From Streptococcus peroris ATCC 700780 (GTDB lineage Bacteria > Bacillota > Bacilli > Lactobacillales > Streptococcaceae): a stretch of 64,000 nt of DNA. Positions within the stretch are counted from its first letter, which is position 1, and the number at the start of each line of letters is the position of its first letter. The stretch is taken from positions 1,134,088 to 1,198,087 of the forward strand of contig NZ_GL732463.1 of NCBI RefSeq assembly GCF_000187585.1. The letters are read 5' to 3'. Of the stretch, positions 34,999 through 45,279 are shown piece by piece. The translations under genes were made by a program, and so were the position numbers. The notes beneath the pieces were generated by a model that saw only the letters and a list, made by a program, of their open reading frames with translations, did no database searches and had not been told where the DNA came from.

Positions 34999-36453
34999 AT
35001 GGAATGGACTACTGAACGTCGTTACAGACGTTATGAAGATTGGACACAAGAAGAAAGAAAAGAAATCCAAGAAAAGATGGCACAATCCCCATGGCATGTC
35101 AGCTATCACATTGAGCCAAAGGAAGGTCTCCTCAACGACCCAAACGGCTTTTCTTATTTTGATGGTAAGTGGATTGTCTTTTACCAAAACTTCCCCTTTG
35201 GTGCAGCTCATGGGTTAAAATCTTGGGTTCAACTTGAAAGCGACGATTTGGTGCACTTTACTGAAACCGGTGTAAAAATCTTACCTGATACTCCACTTGA
35301 TAGCCACGGTGCTTACTCTGGATCTGCTATGCAGTTTGGCGATCAATTATTCCTTTTTTATACTGGAAATGTCCGTGATGACAATTGGGTACGCCACCCT
35401 TATCAGATCGGTGCCTTGATGGATAAGGATGGAAATATTAAAAAGATTGATAAAATCTTGATTGATCAGCCTGCTGATGCTACTGACCACTTCCGCGATC
35501 CACAGATTTTTAACTTTAAAGGGCAATACTACGCTATCGTTGGTGGCCAGGACTTGGAGAAAAAAGGTTTTGTTCGTCTCTATAAGGCTATCGATAATGA
35601 TTATACAAACTGGCAAGAAGTTGCTGATCTTGACTTTAACAATGACCGCACTGCCTATATGATGGAGTGCCCAAATCTAGTCTTTGTCGGAGAACAACCT
35701 GTCCTTCTTTACTGCCCACAAGGTTTGGATAAAAAGGTTCTTGAATACGACAATATCTATCCAAACATGTATAAAATCGGCACTTCCTTTGATCCAGAAA
35801 ATGCTCGTATGGTAGATGTGTCTGAACTACACAACCTCGATTATGGTTTTGAAGCCTATGCCACTCAAGCCTTCAATGCCCCTGATGGACGTGCCCTTGC
35901 TGTTAGTTGGCTTGGTTTACCAGATGTGTCATATCCATCTGATCGTTTTGATCACCAAGGAACTTTCTCATTGGTAAAAGAACTTACCATTAAAGACGGC
36001 AAACTCTATCAATACCCTGTAGCAGCTATCAAGGATCTTCGTGCTTCAGAAGAGGAATTTTCAAATCGTTCTGAAACCAAAAACACCTACGAGATCGAGC
36101 TTAACCTAGAAGCTGATAGTCAAAATGAAATCGTTCTTCTTGCTGATAAAGATGGCAAAGGACTCTCTATCAGTTTTGACCTTGTCAATGGCCAAGTAAC
36201 CGTTGATCGTAGTCAAGCTGGAGAACAATATGCTCAAGAATTTGGAACTACTCGCTCTTGCTCAGTTACTAATCAAGCAACTACTGTCAATATCTTCATC
36301 GACAACTCAGTCTTTGAAATCTTTATCAATAAAGGAGAAAAAGTATTTTCTGGTCGTGTCTTCCCTCATGAGGATCAAAATGGAATCCTCATTAAATCTG
36401 GAAACCCAACTGGAACTTACTACGAATTAGAATATGGTCGCAAAACTAACTGA
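34999..36453 (+). CDS. scrB: Sucrose-6-phosphate hydrolase
   Basis: Hydrolyses sucrose-6-phosphate to glucose-6-phosphate and fructose in the cytoplasm. The 484-residue GH32 enzyme has the nucleophile Asp in LNDPNGF near residue 50, the RDPQIF transition-state motif near residue 170, and the acid/base Glu in MECPNL near residue 222, then a C-terminal beta-sandwich. The start is the ATG at 34,999, eight bases after GGAGG; an upstream in-frame ATG (34,930) sits in promoter sequence. It overlaps scrR by 20 bases and is transcribed with it. Confidence 0.94.
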   Translation: MEWTTERRYRRYEDWTQEERKEIQEKMAQSPWHVSYHIEPKEGLLNDPNGFSYFDGKWIVFYQNFPFGAAHGLKSWVQLESDDLVHFTETGVKILPDTPLDSHGAYSGSAMQFGDQLFLFYTGNVRDDNWVRHPYQIGALMDKDGNIKKIDKILIDQPADATDHFRDPQIFNFKGQYYAIVGGQDLEKKGFVRLYKAIDNDYTNWQEVADLDFNNDRTAYMMECPNLVFVGEQPVLLYCPQGLDKKVLEYDNIYPNMYKIGTSFDPENARMVDVSELHNLDYGFEAYATQAFNAPDGRALAVSWLGLPDVSYPSDRFDHQGTFSLVKELTIKDGKLYQYPVAAIKDLRASEEEFSNRSETKNTYEIELNLEADSQNEIVLLADKDGKGLSISFDLVNGQVTVDRSQAGEQYAQEFGTTRSCSVTNQATTVNIFIDNSVFEIFINKGEKVFSGRVFPHEDQNGILIKSGNPTGTYYELEYGRKTN

Positions 36454-37399
36454 TGTCGCAGAACTAGCAGGCGTCAGCCCAACTACTGTCTCACGTGTTA
36501 TCAATAAAAAAGGCTACCTGTCAGAAAAAACTATTCAAAAGGTTAAAGATGCTATGCGTGAGCTAGGCTATAAACCTAACAACCTGGCTCGCAGTCTTCA
36601 AGGTAAATCAGCCAAGTTAATTGGGCTAATTTTCCCTAAAATTAGCCATGTTTTCTACGCAGAGTTAATTGATAAATTAGAGCACGAACTCTTCAAAAAA
36701 GGCTATAAGACAATCATCTGTAACAGTGAACACGATTCGGAAAAAGAACGTGAATATCTTGAAATGCTAGAAGCCAACCAAGTGGACGGTATTATCTCTG
36801 GTAGCCATAACTTAGGGATTGAAGACTACAATCGCGTTACGGCTCCTATCATCTCCTTTGACCGAAACTTGTCACCAGATATTCCTGTCGTTTCTTCTGA
36901 TAACTATGCTGGCGGAGTCCTAGCCGCTCAGACCTTGGCTAAAACTGGAGCCAAGACTATCATCATGATTACGGGTAATGACAACTCCAATTCTCCAACT
37001 GGACTTCGTCATGCTGGTTTTGCTTCAATCTTACCCAAGGCTCCCATTATCAATGTTTCCAGTGACTTTTCACCCCTTCGAAAAGAAATGGAAATCAAAA
37101 ATATCTTGACTAAGCAAAAACCAGATGCTATTTTCGCATCAGACGATTTAACAGCCATCTTGGTTATGAAGATTGCCCAGGAGCTTGGTATCTCTGTTCC
37201 AGAAGAACTCAAGGTTATTGGCTATGATGGAACTTATTTTATCGAGAATTTCTATCCTCACCTTACTACCATTAAACAACCCTTGGAAGAAATTGCTCGC
37301 CTGACAGTTGATTTACTACTTCAAAAAATCGAAGGAAAAGAAGTTGCCACAACCGGTTATTTCTTACCAGTTTCCCTCCTACCAGGAAAAAGTATTTAA
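36434..37399 (+). CDS. scrR: Sucrose operon repressor, LacI family
   Basis: A 321-residue LacI/GalR regulator. Residues 4-45 form the helix-turn-helix with the DVAELAGVSPTTVSRV signature and a hinge helix (NNLARSLQGK). The rest is a periplasmic-binding-protein-like ligand domain. In streptococci ScrR represses the scr genes until a sucrose-derived sugar, probably fructose or a phosphorylated form, is present. It starts inside the end of scrB, so repressor and hydrolase are translated from one message. Likely operators are at 34,726 and 34,895. Confidence 0.92.
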   Translation: MVAKLTDVAELAGVSPTTVSRVINKKGYLSEKTIQKVKDAMRELGYKPNNLARSLQGKSAKLIGLIFPKISHVFYAELIDKLEHELFKKGYKTIICNSEHDSEKEREYLEMLEANQVDGIISGSHNLGIEDYNRVTAPIISFDRNLSPDIPVVSSDNYAGGVLAAQTLAKTGAKTIIMITGNDNSNSPTGLRHAGFASILPKAPIINVSSDFSPLRKEMEIKNILTKQKPDAIFASDDLTAILVMKIAQELGISVPEELKVIGYDGTYFIENFYPHLTTIKQPLEEIARLTVDLLLQKIEGKEVATTGYFLPVSLLPGKSI

Positions 37400-37401
37400 A
37401 C

Positions 37402-37434
37402 AAAAAGACTCAGACTGAATCAGTCTGAGTTTTT
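37402..37434. terminator. Bidirectional terminator between scrR and mvaA
   Basis: ACTCAGACTG pairs with CAGTCTGAGT around AAT, with A- and T-runs on both sides. Confidence 0.93.
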
Positions 37435-37435
37435 C

Positions 37436-38710
37436 TTATGATCTTAAATGTTTCAATAACGTTTGGGCTTTTTCTAGATTAAAAGTTTTTTCAGCAATCA
37501 AGCTTTCCACTAGTTTAGGTACTTCTGCCTCAGTCGCACCTGCTAAAAGCGCTAGAGATTTTGCTTGAAGTTTCATGTGTCCATGCTGAATCCCTGTACT
37601 GACCAGAGCCTTAAGTGCTGCAAAGTTTTGAGCGAGACCAATCGAAACGATAATTTGGGCCAATTCTTTGGCAGATGGATGACCTAGCAAGTCATGGCTG
37701 AGAACGACTCGAGGATTGAGACCAATAGAGCCGCCCTTGGTTGCAACTGGCATTGGAAGTGTCATTTCTCCAACTAACTCTTCAGTTTCTAAATCTATGG
37801 TCCAACGACTAAGACCTCGATAGCTACCATCGCGACTTGCATAAGCATGAGCACCCGCCTCAATAGCTCGCCAATCATTTCCAGTCGCAATCAAGAGGGC
37901 ATCAATCCCATTAAAGATTCCCTTGTTATGGGTGGCTGCTCGATAGGGATCAGCCTGGGCAAATTGACTAGCTAGAACCATTTTTTCGGCCAACTCTCGC
38001 GCTTCATCCTTTTGACGGCTCAGATAACGAAAACCAAGGCGACAAGTAGCTGTCACTAGAGAATCCGTCGCGTAATTTGACAAAATTCCCATCAAACTTT
38101 GTCCTTGGCTAAAATCTTCTAAGCTAGGTTTCAAAGCTTCAAGCATGGTATTGAGCATATTGGCTCCCATGGCTTCCTGGGTGTCCACATGAAGATAAAC
38201 CACTAAAAAGTCTGTCTCTCCAGAAATCTGCTCCACATGTAAATCACGCGCACCACCGCCTCGTTTTACAATAGAAGGATAAGCTCGATTAGCCATTTCA
38301 AGGAGACTTGCTTTTTTATCAAGAATATTTTGACGAGCCTGCTCTTCATCTGGAACATTGTAAAGGGCAACCTGACCAATCATTTGTCGTTGGTGAACTT
38401 GAGCAGTAAAGCCCCCTGCCCGTTTAATAATTTTATTAGCAAAACTAGCTGCAGCAACAACAGAGGGTTCTTCTGTCACGTAAGGGACTGTGTACTCCTG
38501 ACCGTTTACCAGAACTTCTGGAACTACTGAGTAAGGAACGGAGAAGGTACCCACTACATTTTCACTCAGCTGGTCCGCGACTGCTAGACTAAGATTTTCA
38601 TTTTGCTCAAGACTTTTTTTGGCTTCTAGAGAAGTGAGTGCCTGAGCTTTTACTAGCTCCAGGCGCTCTTCGATAGATTTTTTAGCAAATCCATTCCAAC
38701 TATTTTTCAT
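37436..38710 (-). CDS. mvaA: Hydroxymethylglutaryl-CoA reductase, class II
   Basis: Reduces HMG-CoA to mevalonate, the committed step to isopentenyl diphosphate in Gram-positive cocci. The 424-residue protein has the class II features: an ENVVGTFSVP active-site segment with the catalytic Glu near residue 50, the cofactor region around MGANMLN, the catalytic lysine in TATCRLGF...HNKGI, and a C-terminal GHMKL histidine segment. It overlaps the mvaS stop by one base (TAATG), so the two enzymes are translationally coupled. Confidence 0.94.
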   Translation of the reverse strand: MKNSWNGFAKKSIEERLELVKAQALTSLEAKKSLEQNENLSLAVADQLSENVVGTFSVPYSVVPEVLVNGQEYTVPYVTEEPSVVAAASFANKIIKRAGGFTAQVHQRQMIGQVALYNVPDEEQARQNILDKKASLLEMANRAYPSIVKRGGGARDLHVEQISGETDFLVVYLHVDTQEAMGANMLNTMLEALKPSLEDFSQGQSLMGILSNYATDSLVTATCRLGFRYLSRQKDEARELAEKMVLASQFAQADPYRAATHNKGIFNGIDALLIATGNDWRAIEAGAHAYASRDGSYRGLSRWTIDLETEELVGEMTLPMPVATKGGSIGLNPRVVLSHDLLGHPSAKELAQIIVSIGLAQNFAALKALVSTGIQHGHMKLQAKSLALLAGATEAEVPKLVESLIAEKTFNLEKAQTLLKHLRS

Positions 38711-39882
38711 TATTTTTCAACCTTGCTGTAGCGACGTTGATGATCTACAATCTCAATGAGGGCAAAATCTTGTCCCTCATAACCTGACATCGTCGCAGAA
38801 CCAGATTCATCCAATTTCGCTTCTTCAAAGAACATTCGTTCATAATCGGCAACACTCAAAGCTTGGCGTCTATCTAGAAGTGCTAGGCGATTTTTCTGCA
38901 ACTGCTTTTCAAAACCTTCAACTAATTCCACACTAAAGAACTCGGATACTGCACCACTACCATAACTGTAGAGAGCAATCTTATCCCCAGCTTTAAGGCT
39001 GTCTGCGTTTTCCAACAAAGATAGTAAACCTAAGAAGAGTGAACCAGTATAGATATTTCCAACCTTTTGGCTATAAATAATAGACTCATCAAAGTGTTTT
39101 TGCAACACATCTTTCTTCTCTTGAGGAAAGGACTTATCAAGGATTTTTTTCAATCCTTTGAGAGCCAACTTGGGATATGGTAAATGGAAACATACTGCTT
39201 CAAAATCATCCAGGCTACATTCATAACGTTTTTGATACTCTACCCAAGTCGTTTTTAGGCTATCAAGATACTGTTGCGTTGAGTAGACCCCATTTACAAA
39301 TGGTGTCGTTGAATAATTTGGACGCCAAAAATCCATAATATCACGAGTTTGCGCAACGTTATCGTTATTGAAAACCATAATACGTGGATTTTGGCTAATC
39401 AACATAGCAACACAACCTGCACCTTGAGTTGGTTCCCCAGGAGTTTCGACCCCATATCTTGCAATATCACTGGCAAGTACTAAAACTTTTGATTTTGGAG
39501 AATTTTCTACATGTAACTTAGCATAGTGAAGTGCCGCAGTTGCACCATAGCAAGCTTCCTTGATTTCAAAACTACGAGCAAATGGTTGAATTCCAAGCAA
39601 ACCATGTACAAAAACCGCAGCTGCTTTACTCTGATCGACTCCAGATTCTGTCGCAACGATAACCATATCAATCTCTTGCTTATCTTCTTCAGTCAGGATG
39701 GAATTTCCTGCACTAGCCGCCAATGTCACAATATCCTCTGTCAAAGGAGCAATACTCAATTCTTTTAAAAGTAGCCCTTTACTCAATTTTTCAGGATCAA
39801 TTCCTCGGGTTTCTGCTAGATCTTGTAATTTCAAAACGTATTGACTGGTTGCAAAACCAATCTTATCAATACCGATTGTCAT
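38710..39882 (-). CDS. mvaS: Hydroxymethylglutaryl-CoA synthase
   Basis: Condenses acetyl-CoA with acetoacetyl-CoA to give HMG-CoA. The 390-residue thiolase-fold enzyme has the catalytic cysteine C111 in KEACYGATA, a catalytic Glu near residue 79 (ATESG) and His in FHLPYPK. The start MTIGIDKIGF at 39,882 is preferred over an upstream ATG at 39,903, since it matches the known N-terminus and length of the family. First gene of mvaS-mvaA. Confidence 0.94.
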   Translation of the reverse strand: MTIGIDKIGFATSQYVLKLQDLAETRGIDPEKLSKGLLLKELSIAPLTEDIVTLAASAGNSILTEEDKQEIDMVIVATESGVDQSKAAAVFVHGLLGIQPFARSFEIKEACYGATAALHYAKLHVENSPKSKVLVLASDIARYGVETPGEPTQGAGCVAMLISQNPRIMVFNNDNVAQTRDIMDFWRPNYSTTPFVNGVYSTQQYLDSLKTTWVEYQKRYECSLDDFEAVCFHLPYPKLALKGLKKILDKSFPQEKKDVLQKHFDESIIYSQKVGNIYTGSLFLGLLSLLENADSLKAGDKIALYSYGSGAVSEFFSVELVEGFEKQLQKNRLALLDRRQALSVADYERMFFEEAKLDESGSATMSGYEGQDFALIEIVDHQRRYSKVEK

Positions 39883-40042
39883 ATTTACCTCTATTTTTAT
39901 CATTCATTGTAAAAATTCGCTCACCTCTATTTTATCACAATTGAGGTCAAATGAGCGAAAAAAGACTTGAATCCCCAAATCAAGTTTGTGTTTAAAATCT
40001 TATCCCATTTTTCCATACTAACTCTCAAAAATGTAGAGCCAA

Positions 40043-40069
40043 GAAAAAATCGAGTCTTAGCTAGCTCGA
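40043..40069 (-). terminator. Terminator overlapping the end of the ThrE-type small subunit
   Basis: On the minus strand TCGAG pairs with CTCGA, followed by TTTTTT; the left arm is within the last codons of the coding sequence and the stop codon is in the loop. Confidence 0.75.
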
Positions 40070-40506
40070 CCCTTTCTAAGATGATTATACAATTTCAATA
40101 AAACTGTTCCACTTGCCATCCCTATGGAAATAACAAGGGCTAACATCATGACTAGCATGGCACTAGAAATAGCATGGCTAAAGTCAGCTGTCACAAAGAA
40201 GGAAGTCGTTCGATAAGACAGATAACCTGGTACTAGTGGTGCCAGTATTGCTAAAGCAAAAACAACGGCTGGTGTTTTGTAGATAATACTCATAATCTGA
40301 CTGATACAAGAACCAATTACAGCAGCAATAAAGGTCGCCAAAATAACATTAGTTGGCTCCTTGAGTAATAGATAGAGTAGCCAGATGGACATTCCTAAAA
40401 CTCCACCAGGGACAAGCATAGAACGTTGGACATTTAAAACGATTAAAAAAGTGATAATGGCAAGCAGACTTGCTAGAGCTTGCAATAAAAATGTTGCTAC
40501 TGTCAT
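40057..40506 (-). CDS. Threonine/serine exporter family, small membrane subunit (YjjB type)
   Basis: A 149-residue protein with about four to five membrane helices, of the ThrE-2/DUF3815 type that corresponds to the C-terminal half of Corynebacterium ThrE. In E. coli the equivalent pair YjjP-YjjB exports succinate, and in Corynebacterium the fused form exports threonine and serine; which applies here cannot be told. It starts one base after the stop of its partner. Confidence 0.8.
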   Translation of the reverse strand: MTVATFLLQALASLLAIITFLIVLNVQRSMLVPGGVLGMSIWLLYLLLKEPTNVILATFIAAVIGSCISQIMSIIYKTPAVVFALAILAPLVPGYLSYRTTSFFVTADFSHAISSAMLVMMLALVISIGMASGTVLLKLYNHLRKGRAS

Positions 40507-40507
40507 A

Positions 40508-41266
40508 TTAGTTCATGAGTACAAGGGCGACTGATGTTCCAGCCCCTAAGGCAAGGGTAATCAGCAAGGATTCAAACATCTTGCTCATACCAGAGTTAAT
40601 GTGGTTAGTCATAATATCTCGAACAGCATTTGTCAGAGCAATCCCAGGTACAAATGGCATGACCGCACCAGCAATGACTAAATCAGCTGTAGATGGCAAA
40701 CCAGAATAACGCGCCCAAAATTGTGCAATCAGGCCAAAGACCAGAGCTCCTGCAAAAGCTGTCATGAAAGGAATGCGAATAAACTTTTCTACATAGAGAG
40801 AAAAAGTGAAGGCAAATAAGGTCGCCACCCCTGCTCCAATGGCATCGTAGGGATTCCCACCAAACATAATTGAAAAGAAGGGGGCACTGAGTGTTGCTGC
40901 AATAGTTAACTGAACATTGGTGTAGGGAGATGCTTTGGCATTCAATTCCTTTAGTTGATTAAAAGCTGTTTCCAAATCAATCTGCCCTGACACAAGTTGC
41001 CTTGAAATTTGATTGACATCACAAACCTTCTCAATATTGTAAGCCGAAGAGGTTACTCGCTTCATTCGAGAAATATTTGTATTTTCAATGGAGAAAAAAA
41101 TGGCTGCAGGCATAGCTAAAACATTACAATCCATGATACCCTGTGAATGAGCAATCCGAATCATGGTATCTTCAACACGATAAATCTCAGATCCATTTCG
41201 AAGCAGTATCGTTCCTGCTAGCATGATGACATCAATAACTGCATTCAGCTTTTTAGATTCGTCCAT
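40508..41266 (-). CDS. Threonine/serine exporter family, large subunit (YjjP type)
   Basis: A 252-residue ThrE-1/DUF1212 protein. A soluble N-terminal domain with the GSEIYRVEDTM segment near residue 28 (a conserved feature of this domain) precedes about five membrane helices including VPGIALTNAVRD. With the 149-residue gene downstream it rebuilds a full ThrE-like exporter split in two. The start has GGAGGGAAAC. It lies between mvaS and stkP with terminators on both sides. Confidence 0.82.
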   Translation of the reverse strand: MDESKKLNAVIDVIMLAGTILLRNGSEIYRVEDTMIRIAHSQGIMDCNVLAMPAAIFFSIENTNISRMKRVTSSAYNIEKVCDVNQISRQLVSGQIDLETAFNQLKELNAKASPYTNVQLTIAATLSAPFFSIMFGGNPYDAIGAGVATLFAFTFSLYVEKFIRIPFMTAFAGALVFGLIAQFWARYSGLPSTADLVIAGAVMPFVPGIALTNAVRDIMTNHINSGMSKMFESLLITLALGAGTSVALVLMN

Positions 41267-41313
41267 GTTTCCCTCCTTTCAAAACTCCCTTTTATTTTAT
41301 CATAAATTCGGAG

Positions 41314-41351
41314 GAAAAAAAATCTTTGTCACAAAAACTGTGACAAAGATT
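41314..41351 (-). terminator. Terminator after stkP
   Basis: AATCTTTGTCACAG and the complementary TGTGACAAAGATT form a perfect long hairpin followed by TTTTTTT on the minus strand. Confidence 0.95.
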
Positions 41352-41365
41352 GATTAGTTATCCCC

Positions 41366-43213
41366 TCAATGTCCACCTGATTGATTTGAGGTTGTTTGAT
41401 TAGACTGTTGTTCTCTATTCTGCGGAGATGTTTCTCCACGATTAGGATTACTTATGGTAGGATTTGTTGTCGTTGTTGTTTTAGGTTTATAGATATATAA
41501 TTTAACGATCGGGTTGTTTATATCTAGTTTTTCATATGGTGCGGGAATTTGTTTCGCAACCTCTCCTTCACTAATCCTTTCTTGTACAGTATCCACTTCT
41601 TTTATCTCAATATTAGTAATACCCCTATTATTAAGATCTTTTTTAGCAACTTCAAGACTATATCCAATATAATTTGGCATGGTCATGGTCGTCTTCTCTT
41701 TGGCTACAGTCAAGACAATCTGTGTTACCTTGCTGAGATCGTAAGTTGTTCCCTCCGGTAAACTTTGTTTCATGATTGTACCGACTTCGAATTCGTTGGA
41801 TTCTTCTTCAACCTTCTTGATAAGATTTTCAGGAACTTTTTTCTCTTTCAACTCAGCAAAAACATCAGTATATTTACGCCCAATATAGTTTCCAATCTTA
41901 AATGATTGTTTACCTGAAGAGACGATGAGATTGACTTTAGTCCCTTCCTTGCGAGCTGAGCCAGCATCTGGATCTGTTCGGATAACTCTCCCTTCTTCTA
42001 CCGTATCACTCGCTTCTGTCTTTTCCTCACCAATTTCAAAATTCGCTTTTTTAAGGTTTTCCTTAGCCTCAGCGACGGTTTGACCAGCGACTTTTGGAAT
42101 TTCAACAGTAGCTGGTGTCTTTGATATAATCCAGAAGAGAGAAGCTAAAACAAGTACAAAACTAGCTAAAAGCACCAAGTATCTTGCTCTAAAACGACGT
42201 TTCTTGACTGGTTTTGGAGCAACTTCTTTACTTGTTGCCTTTTTATTTGGTTTTTGTGTCTGAGGACGATCAACTGGCTGTTGTACTTTAGGAATTGAAG
42301 TTAAAGTAGACTGAGGAATCTTTGGTAAGGTTTTTGTATCAACCTTACTTGAATCATCAAATACCAACTTTGGCTCATTGCGACGATTATTGGATAAACT
42401 GCTTAATAAATCCACATACATCTCTGAAACTGTTTGATAACGGTCTGTTAACTTTTTAGCCGTCGCTTTAATAACTACATTTTCCAACGATTGTGGGACT
42501 GAAGGATTTTCAGCTATAACAGATGGAAGAGGTTTTTGGAAATGCTGAAGTGCAATAGTAACGGCACTATCTCCATCATAAGGAATATGTCCCGTCAACA
42601 TTTCAAAGAAAATGATTCCCATTGCATAGATATCACTCTGTACAGTCGCTTTAGAACCACGCGCCTGCTCAGGTGATAGATAGTGGACAGAACCTAACAT
42701 GGAGTTGGTCTGTGTCAAACTAGTTTCCGCAAAGGCCACTGCAATCCCAAAGTCTGTAACTTTTGCAGTGCCATCAGGAGTCAAAAGAATATTTTGTGGT
42801 TTTAAATCACGGTGAACAATGCCTTTAGCATGTGCCAAACGCATAGCCAAAAGAATTTGCCCCATGATACGAACAGCTTCCTCGTTTGAGAGAGGATAGT
42901 GTTCTTTGATATAGCGTTTGAGGTCAAGACCCGCTACATATTCCATAGCTAGGTACTGCTGACCATCTTCTTCACCGATATCCGTAATTCGAACGATATG
43001 AGGATGATCTAAGTCCGCCATCGCACGCGCTTCTCTCTGGAAACGTGCAACAGCGATAGGGTCAGTCTGGTAATTGGTCCTTAGAACCTTTACTGCTACT
43101 TCTTCCCCATCCAGAATCAAATCTTTAGCCAGGTAGACATCTGCCATGCCTCCACGACCAATTTGTTTGATAATCCGATATCGTCCGGCAAATATCTTGC
43201 CGATCTGAATCAT
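41366..43213 (-). CDS. stkP: Eukaryotic-type Ser/Thr kinase with three PASTA domains
   Basis: A membrane kinase that senses cell-wall material and phosphorylates division proteins. Residues 1-270 are the kinase: glycine loop [10 protein letters not shown]42, catalytic HRDLKPQN (D136) and DFG (155). A proline/lysine-rich linker, one membrane helix (about 346-364), and three extracellular PASTA repeats (about 368-433, 437-504, 510-576) follow, ending in a Q/N/T-rich tail. The pneumococcal protein is 659 residues with four PASTA domains; this one is 615 with three, as in several other streptococci. Its start overlaps the phpP stop by four bases, so kinase and phosphatase are coupled. Confidence 0.95.
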   Translation of the reverse strand: MIQIGKIFAGRYRIIKQIGRGGMADVYLAKDLILDGEEVAVKVLRTNYQTDPIAVARFQREARAMADLDHPHIVRITDIGEEDGQQYLAMEYVAGLDLKRYIKEHYPLSNEEAVRIMGQILLAMRLAHAKGIVHRDLKPQNILLTPDGTAKVTDFGIAVAFAETSLTQTNSMLGSVHYLSPEQARGSKATVQSDIYAMGIIFFEMLTGHIPYDGDSAVTIALQHFQKPLPSVIAENPSVPQSLENVVIKATAKKLTDRYQTVSEMYVDLLSSLSNNRRNEPKLVFDDSSKVDTKTLPKIPQSTLTSIPKVQQPVDRPQTQKPNKKATSKEVAPKPVKKRRFRARYLVLLASFVLVLASLFWIISKTPATVEIPKVAGQTVAEAKENLKKANFEIGEEKTEASDTVEEGRVIRTDPDAGSARKEGTKVNLIVSSGKQSFKIGNYIGRKYTDVFAELKEKKVPENLIKKVEEESNEFEVGTIMKQSLPEGTTYDLSKVTQIVLTVAKEKTTMTMPNYIGYSLEVAKKDLNNRGITNIEIKEVDTVQERISEGEVAKQIPAPYEKLDINNPIVKLYIYKPKTTTTTNPTISNPNRGETSPQNREQQSNQTTSNQSGGH

Positions 43214-43947
43214 TTTGATTCCTCCTCAATCGCAATCAAGGCAACAGTAATGTTGTCAAGTCCTCCGGCATTGTTTGCAAAACGCACCAAAGTTTCTGCC
43301 TTGTCATCAAGTGGAATATCACTTGTCACGATGTCGTAGATCTCGCTTCCTGAAATCATGTTAGTTAGGCCATCACTGTTCATAACAAGATAATCACCAG
43401 CCTCCAAGCTTACAATCCCTAAATCTGGTTGAATCTCATCTTTTTGTCCGATAGACTGGGTAATAATATTCTTTTGTGGATGAGACTCGGCCTCTTCAGG
43501 TGTTAATTGACCTGCCTTGAGTAATTCATTCACCAAAGAATGATCGCTTGTTAATTGATGGTATTCCTCACCACGAATCAAGCCGATACGAGAATCTCCA
43601 ATGTGGGCATAAATAGCCTGATTATCTATGATTGCAAGGGCTTCTAGAGTTGTACCCATTCCCTTGTAGGCATCATCACGACCCATTTGATAAATTTTTT
43701 GATTTTCGATCTCAAGATGTTCTGCAAACCATTCACGAACTTCATTCACGGTGTCAATCTGAGTATCTACCCAAACAACACCTAGGTCAGTCACCGCCAT
43801 TTCACTAGCGATATTTCCAGCGCGATGTCCTCCCATCCCGTCAGCCAAGATAATCATTGTACGACCTGCTCGGTTGACAAAGTGGTTGACATAGTCCTGA
43901 TTATTTGTTCGTTTCTGACCCACATCTGTTAATAATGAAATCTCCAT
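43210..43947 (-). CDS. phpP: PP2C-type protein phosphatase, StkP partner
   Basis: A 245-residue Mn2+-dependent PPM phosphatase that reverses StkP phosphorylation in the cytoplasm. It has the metal-binding motifs [24 protein letters not shown] and the closing DNITVAL. It overlaps stkP by four bases (ATGA). Confidence 0.96.
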   Translation of the reverse strand: MEISLLTDVGQKRTNNQDYVNHFVNRAGRTMIILADGMGGHRAGNIASEMAVTDLGVVWVDTQIDTVNEVREWFAEHLEIENQKIYQMGRDDAYKGMGTTLEALAIIDNQAIYAHIGDSRIGLIRGEEYHQLTSDHSLVNELLKAGQLTPEEAESHPQKNIITQSIGQKDEIQPDLGIVSLEAGDYLVMNSDGLTNMISGSEIYDIVTSDIPLDDKAETLVRFANNAGGLDNITVALIAIEEESK

Positions 43948-43962
43948 TGTGTCAGTTCCTTC

Positions 43963-45279
43963 CTAATTGGATATCTTGCGAAATTGACTGATAAAAAATC
44001 CGTCACTTCCATACAATTCAGGAGTAATTAAAATACATCCATCTTTCATAATATCCTTGCATTCATGTTCTAGTTTCACCTGCTCAAACTCGGGATGACT
44101 TTCTAAAAAAGCCTGAACGACTTGAAAGTTTTCCTCTGAGACAATAGTACAGGTACTATAAGTTATTATACCACCTTTACGTAGCGTTTGACAAACGCTA
44201 CCTAGTATTTCAAGCTGAATTTCCTGTAAAGACGTGAAATCAGCTGTTTCTTTATTGTATTTGATATCTGGTTTCCGACGCAAAAGTCCAATCCCCGAGC
44301 AAGGGGCGTCAACTAGAATCTTATCAAATTGATCCTCACCAAAAAATTCATGCACTTTTCGAGCATCCAGTTTCTGCGTTTGTACACGGTCTGCTACGCC
44401 TAAACGTTCTGCATTCTCTTGAATTAAGGTGAGTTTGTGGTCATAGAGATCCAGAGCTGTGACTTGACCCACTGTGAGATAAGAAGCTATATGAGCCGTT
44501 TTCCCACCAGGAGCTGCACAAGCATCTAAAACTTGCTCATCTCCTTGTAATGCGAGTGTTGGCGCTACTAACTGACTAGATTCATCTTGGATGGTAATAA
44601 GTCCCTCTGAAAATAAGTCATGGCCTGCAAAATGCCCCTGCTCTTTGACCAAACCTGCAACCGACAAAATGGAATCACTTGCACCGAGCAATTTTTTGAT
44701 TTCCTCTTTTCGGCTCAAATCTGTCACTCGGATACTGGCTTTATTCCGTTGCAAAAGACTTTCAAAAATCGCTTGAGCTCGCTCTTCTCCGTACTCTTCC
44801 TTGAGCTTAGAAACCAACCAAACTGGAAGAGAGTAAGCAATGGAATCACGCTTATTTTTACGTTTGATACTAGTAATATCTGGCAAACCTTCACGCAAAA
44901 TACGGCGCAAAACAGCATTGACAAGTTTTTCACTGCCTTTCTTATGAGATTTTGCAATTTCTACCGCTTCATTGACCACTGCATGGTCAGGAAGTTTATC
45001 TAGATATTGAAGTTGATAAAGGCTCATAAGAAGTAGAACATAGAGCCAGCTATCTAACTTATCTCTATCCTCAATAAAGTGGGAAATATACCACTCTAAT
45101 GTGAGTTTTCGAGCTACGGTACCATACACCAGCTCTGTCACCAAACCTTTGTCAACTACTGACAATTGGCTTCCCTTAAGGTGTTTATTTAAGGTGATAT
45201 TTGAGTAAGCTTGATTGACAAGAACGTCCTCCAATACCTCTAAAGCTAGACTTCTAGCCGTTTCTACTTTATTCACCAA
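43963..45279 (-). CDS. rsmB: 16S rRNA m5C967 methyltransferase
   Basis: Also called sun; methylates C967 of 16S rRNA with S-adenosylmethionine. The 438-residue protein has an N-terminal NusB-like RNA-binding domain (about 1-130), a SAM-binding motif [11 protein letters not shown], the PCS cysteine in [16 protein letters not shown] and the catalytic cysteine in TYSTCT. It overlaps fmt by 11 bases and precedes phpP. Confidence 0.95.
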   Translation of the reverse strand: MVNKVETARSLALEVLEDVLVNQAYSNITLNKHLKGSQLSVVDKGLVTELVYGTVARKLTLEWYISHFIEDRDKLDSWLYVLLLMSLYQLQYLDKLPDHAVVNEAVEIAKSHKKGSEKLVNAVLRRILREGLPDITSIKRKNKRDSIAYSLPVWLVSKLKEEYGEERAQAIFESLLQRNKASIRVTDLSRKEEIKKLLGASDSILSVAGLVKEQGHFAGHDLFSEGLITIQDESSQLVAPTLALQGDEQVLDACAAPGGKTAHIASYLTVGQVTALDLYDHKLTLIQENAERLGVADRVQTQKLDARKVHEFFGEDQFDKILVDAPCSGIGLLRRKPDIKYNKETADFTSLQEIQLEILGSVCQTLRKGGIITYSTCTIVSEENFQVVQAFLESHPEFEQVKLEHECKDIMKDGCILITPELYGSDGFFISQFRKISN

